Assembly: GCF_946479755.1 (NCBI RefSeq) | Contig: NZ_CAMLHC010000029.1 | Span: 1-64,000, forward strand | Direction: 5' to 3' | DNA: 64,000 bases | Source: an uncultured Chitinophaga sp. | GTDB taxonomy: Bacteria > Bacteroidota > Bacteroidia > Chitinophagales > Chitinophagaceae | In this document: positions 62,434 through 64,000 of the stretch, piece by piece | How positions within the stretch are numbered: position 1 is the first letter of the stretch | Layout of the letters: each line of letters starts with the position of its first letter | The notes under the pieces: generated by a model | Told to the model about the DNA's origin: nothing | Databases searched by the model: none | Seen by the model: the letters and a program-made list of their open reading frames with translations, nothing else | Position numbers and translations under genes: made by a program

Positions 62434-63129
62434 ATGAAAACAGTTTCACTTTGCAAATGGCTCACCGGAGCCTTCCTGGGCCTTACGCTGTACACCAGTA
62501 ACCTCCAGGCGCAGGCGCCTGCGTGGGACAGCACCCACCGCCCCGGTAAATACAAGGAGCTGGTGGCGAAATTCAATGCTGAAAAAATCACCCGGAAAAA
62601 TTTCGTATTCCTGGGCAACAGCATCACCGCCGGTACTAACTGGGCTAACCTCTTATCACTGCCCAATGCGGTCAACAGAGGCATTTCCGGCGATATCACC
62701 TTCGGAGTACTGGAACGGCTCAACGAAGTCATCGCCGGCAAACCCGCCAAAATATTTGTACTCATCGGCATCAACGACGTTTCCCGGAATATTCCCGACA
62801 GCGTGATCCTGCGTAATTACAAAACGATCATCAGCCGTATCCGCAAAGGATCGAAGAAAACACAGATCTATTTTTACACGCTGCTGCCCGTGAATGCGTC
62901 TTTCAATAAATTCAAAAATCACTACGGAAAAGATGAGCACATCCTGTGGCTGAATGATCAGATCAGGCAGCTGAAAGGTAGTCACGTGACCATCATCGAC
63001 CTGTATCCGCATTTCCTGGACGCAGACAAACATCTGCGGGCGGAGCTTACCATGGACGGGCTTCACCTCAAGCCGGAAGGTTATGCCGTGTGGGCCGACG
63101 TGCTACAGAAAGGCGGATACCTCCGCTAA
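62434..63129 (+). CDS. Secreted SGNH/GDSL hydrolase, GNS-type
   Basis: A 231-aa exported hydrolase with a signal peptide (1-27). The SGNH blocks are present: FLGNSITAG with S63 as nucleophile (Asn in place of the usual Asp before it), NRGISGD near 81-87, IGINDVS with N114, and MDGLHLKPEG with D208 and H211. It probably cleaves an acetyl or acyl ester on a glycan or lipid. It is 57 bases after the preceding gene, with a hairpin between. It differs from the other SGNH protein of the window in sequence and setting. Confidence 0.92.
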   Translation: MKTVSLCKWLTGAFLGLTLYTSNLQAQAPAWDSTHRPGKYKELVAKFNAEKITRKNFVFLGNSITAGTNWANLLSLPNAVNRGISGDITFGVLERLNEVIAGKPAKIFVLIGINDVSRNIPDSVILRNYKTIISRIRKGSKKTQIYFYTLLPVNASFNKFKNHYGKDEHILWLNDQIRQLKGSHVTIIDLYPHFLDADKHLRAELTMDGLHLKPEGYAVWADVLQKGGYLR

Positions 63130-63139
63130 TTTTCTCCGA

Positions 63140-63188
63140 TAGTGGATTTCCTCTGATAGTTCATTTCTCCGTTAGTTCATCTCTCCGT
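63140..63188 (+). repeat. Three imperfect 16-17 bp tandem repeats
   Basis: Two close copies, TAGTTCATTTCTCCGT (63157-63172) and TAGTTCATCTCTCCGT (63173-63188), follow a more degenerate 17-base unit at 63140-63156. They fill the gap after the SGNH hydrolase gene and lead directly into a perfect palindrome. Confidence 0.7.
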
Positions 63189-63213
63189 TCCCGGGCTGGT
63201 ACCAGCCCGGGAA
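63188..63213. terminator. Perfect 26-bp GC-rich palindrome, probable terminator
   Basis: The 26 bases are their own reverse complement; as RNA, ten pairs around a GGTACC loop would form. It lies 59 bases after the SGNH hydrolase stop and 122 bases before the next ATG. No T tract follows, so termination would be unusual; a protein-binding site is an alternative. Confidence 0.45.
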
Positions 63214-63334
63214 TACTGCACCCCGGCCCCCGCCTCCCGCCCCGTATCATTGTTTTAACGTACATTACACTCCGGAACTTTCCCCTTTTTCTTTCAGTTG
63301 CCGATAACTGTCCTCATTAACGAACAAACGCAAT

Positions 63335-64000
63335 ATGAAAACTTTTCTCATGGCCGGCCTGTTGTTGGGCTGCACCGCCGGCGACGCCTTATGCCAACAG
63401 TCCGATACCGTTATTGCGCTGGCACAGCGGACTTTCCGGGATGCCGCCGCCGCTACCAAAAAACAACAGCGCCTCTGGGGTACTGACCTGTACGGTCCTA
63501 TGCTGCTGGTCAATACTACCACCCGGGAACTGTACGCCAATATGCCCGACAGCTCCGGGCTGCTGCAAAAGCAGGGCGACGTTTACACCGGGAAACTGCC
63601 TTCCAGGATCAATATCGCCAACACATCGCTGCATTGGGAAGGACGTCACTGGGCCATGGTACAGCTGCCGTTGCCCGCAGCACAGGATGACCGCATCAAC
63701 CTGATCGCGCATGAATTATTCCACCGGTCGCAAACCGCCCTGCACTTTAATCCGACCGATCCCACCAATAACCACCTCGACAAAAAAGACGGCCGCATCT
63801 ACCTGCGGCTGGAGCTGGCCGCTCTGCAGCAGGCCATCGCCGCTACTTCCACAGCAACCCGGCAGCAGCACCTGTTGCATGCGCTGACGTTCCGCCGTTA
63901 CCGTTATGAACTGTACCCCGGCGCCGATACGACGGAAAATGCACTGGAACTCAACGAAGGCGTTGCCGAATTCACCGGCATGATGATCTGCAACCGCGAC
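63335..64000 (+). CDS. Zinc-metallopeptidase-like exported protein, cut by window end
   Basis: An open frame from the ATG at 63335 to the window end (222 codons, no stop). The signal peptide is about residues 1-20. HELFH (126-130) is a HExxH zinc motif with H126, E127 and H130. About 80 residues later, ELNEGVAEF holds E208, a candidate third ligand as in gluzincins (NExxxE-like pattern). Both parts together support a secreted or periplasmic zinc peptidase. The specific family is not recognised. The C-terminal part lies outside the window. Confidence 0.8.
   Translation, partial: MKTFLMAGLLLGCTAGDALCQQSDTVIALAQRTFRDAAAATKKQQRLWGTDLYGPMLLVNTTTRELYANMPDSSGLLQKQGDVYTGKLPSRINIANTSLHWEGRHWAMVQLPLPAAQDDRINLIAHELFHRSQTALHFNPTDPTNNHLDKKDGRIYLRLELAALQQAIAATSTATRQQHLLHALTFRRYRYELYPGADTTENALELNEGVAEFTGMMICNRD

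Overview
The window looks like a chromosomal segment of a Chitinophaga-like member of the Bacteroidota. This rests on three SusC/SusD pairs, an ECF-sigma/FecR pair next to a SusC with an N-terminal STN domain, a propeller/Y_Y_Y/LuxR-type regulator, a probable type IX secretion tail, and promoter-like TAnnTTTG elements in place of sigma-70 boxes. Lineage and functions are inferred from protein family patterns; no database search was run. No rRNA, tRNA, CRISPR array or intact insertion sequence was seen.

Layout. 1-1144: gene-poor, AT-rich, holding one 48-aa basic ORF with its own terminator. 1145-3613: siderophore-type TonB receptor. 3920-7064: an AT-rich winged-helix/nuclease-like gene, then an ABC-F/TetR pair with a candidate operator. 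7178-7625: heptamer repeats and a deletion scar joining an AraC-regulator head to a flavin-monooxygenase tail. 7631-8491: two small secreted proteins. 8587-18261: polysaccharide-utilisation locus 1 (sigma, FecR, SusC, SusD, clan GH-A-like hydrolase with an inserted domain and a sorting tail). 18334-25605: a compact operon of a His-rich membrane protein, an ABC ATPase, a TonB receptor, two NosY-like permeases and a zinc-hydrolase-like protein, preceded by a 19-bp dyad. 25698-27539: CstA peptide transporter. 27709-36461: locus 2 (SusC, SusD, surface lipoprotein, GHL10-like lipoprotein, SGNH hydrolase). 37047-38240: lone secreted protein. 38344-48903: locus 3 (SusC, SusD, GH16, Gfo/Idh/MocA, NagB-like deaminase, ROK kinase, GMC oxidoreductase and its Tat-signal partner), controlled in all likelihood by the divergent regulator at 49088-51961. 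52072-64000: mixed housekeeping and signalling genes, including a thioredoxin-like protein, GrpB-family, AraC regulator with a divergent alpha/beta hydrolase, YdeI-like, DUF4142, a LytTR/LytS-type pair overlapping an acyltransferase, a DUF6000-like protein, an SGNH hydrolase, and a zinc-metallopeptidase-like gene cut by the window end.

How it works together. Locus 3 reads as beta-glucan use: GH16 cuts the polymer, SusCD imports fragments, and the sugar is either oxidised by the GMC/DH3 pair or phosphorylated and deaminated in the cytoplasm. Loci 1 and 2 have single, unusual glycosidase-like enzymes and unknown substrates. The strongest candidate for an undescribed system is the 18334-25605 operon, which pairs outer-membrane uptake with ABC-2-type permeases, a metal-ligand-rich small protein and an aspartoacylase/desuccinylase-like hydrolase.
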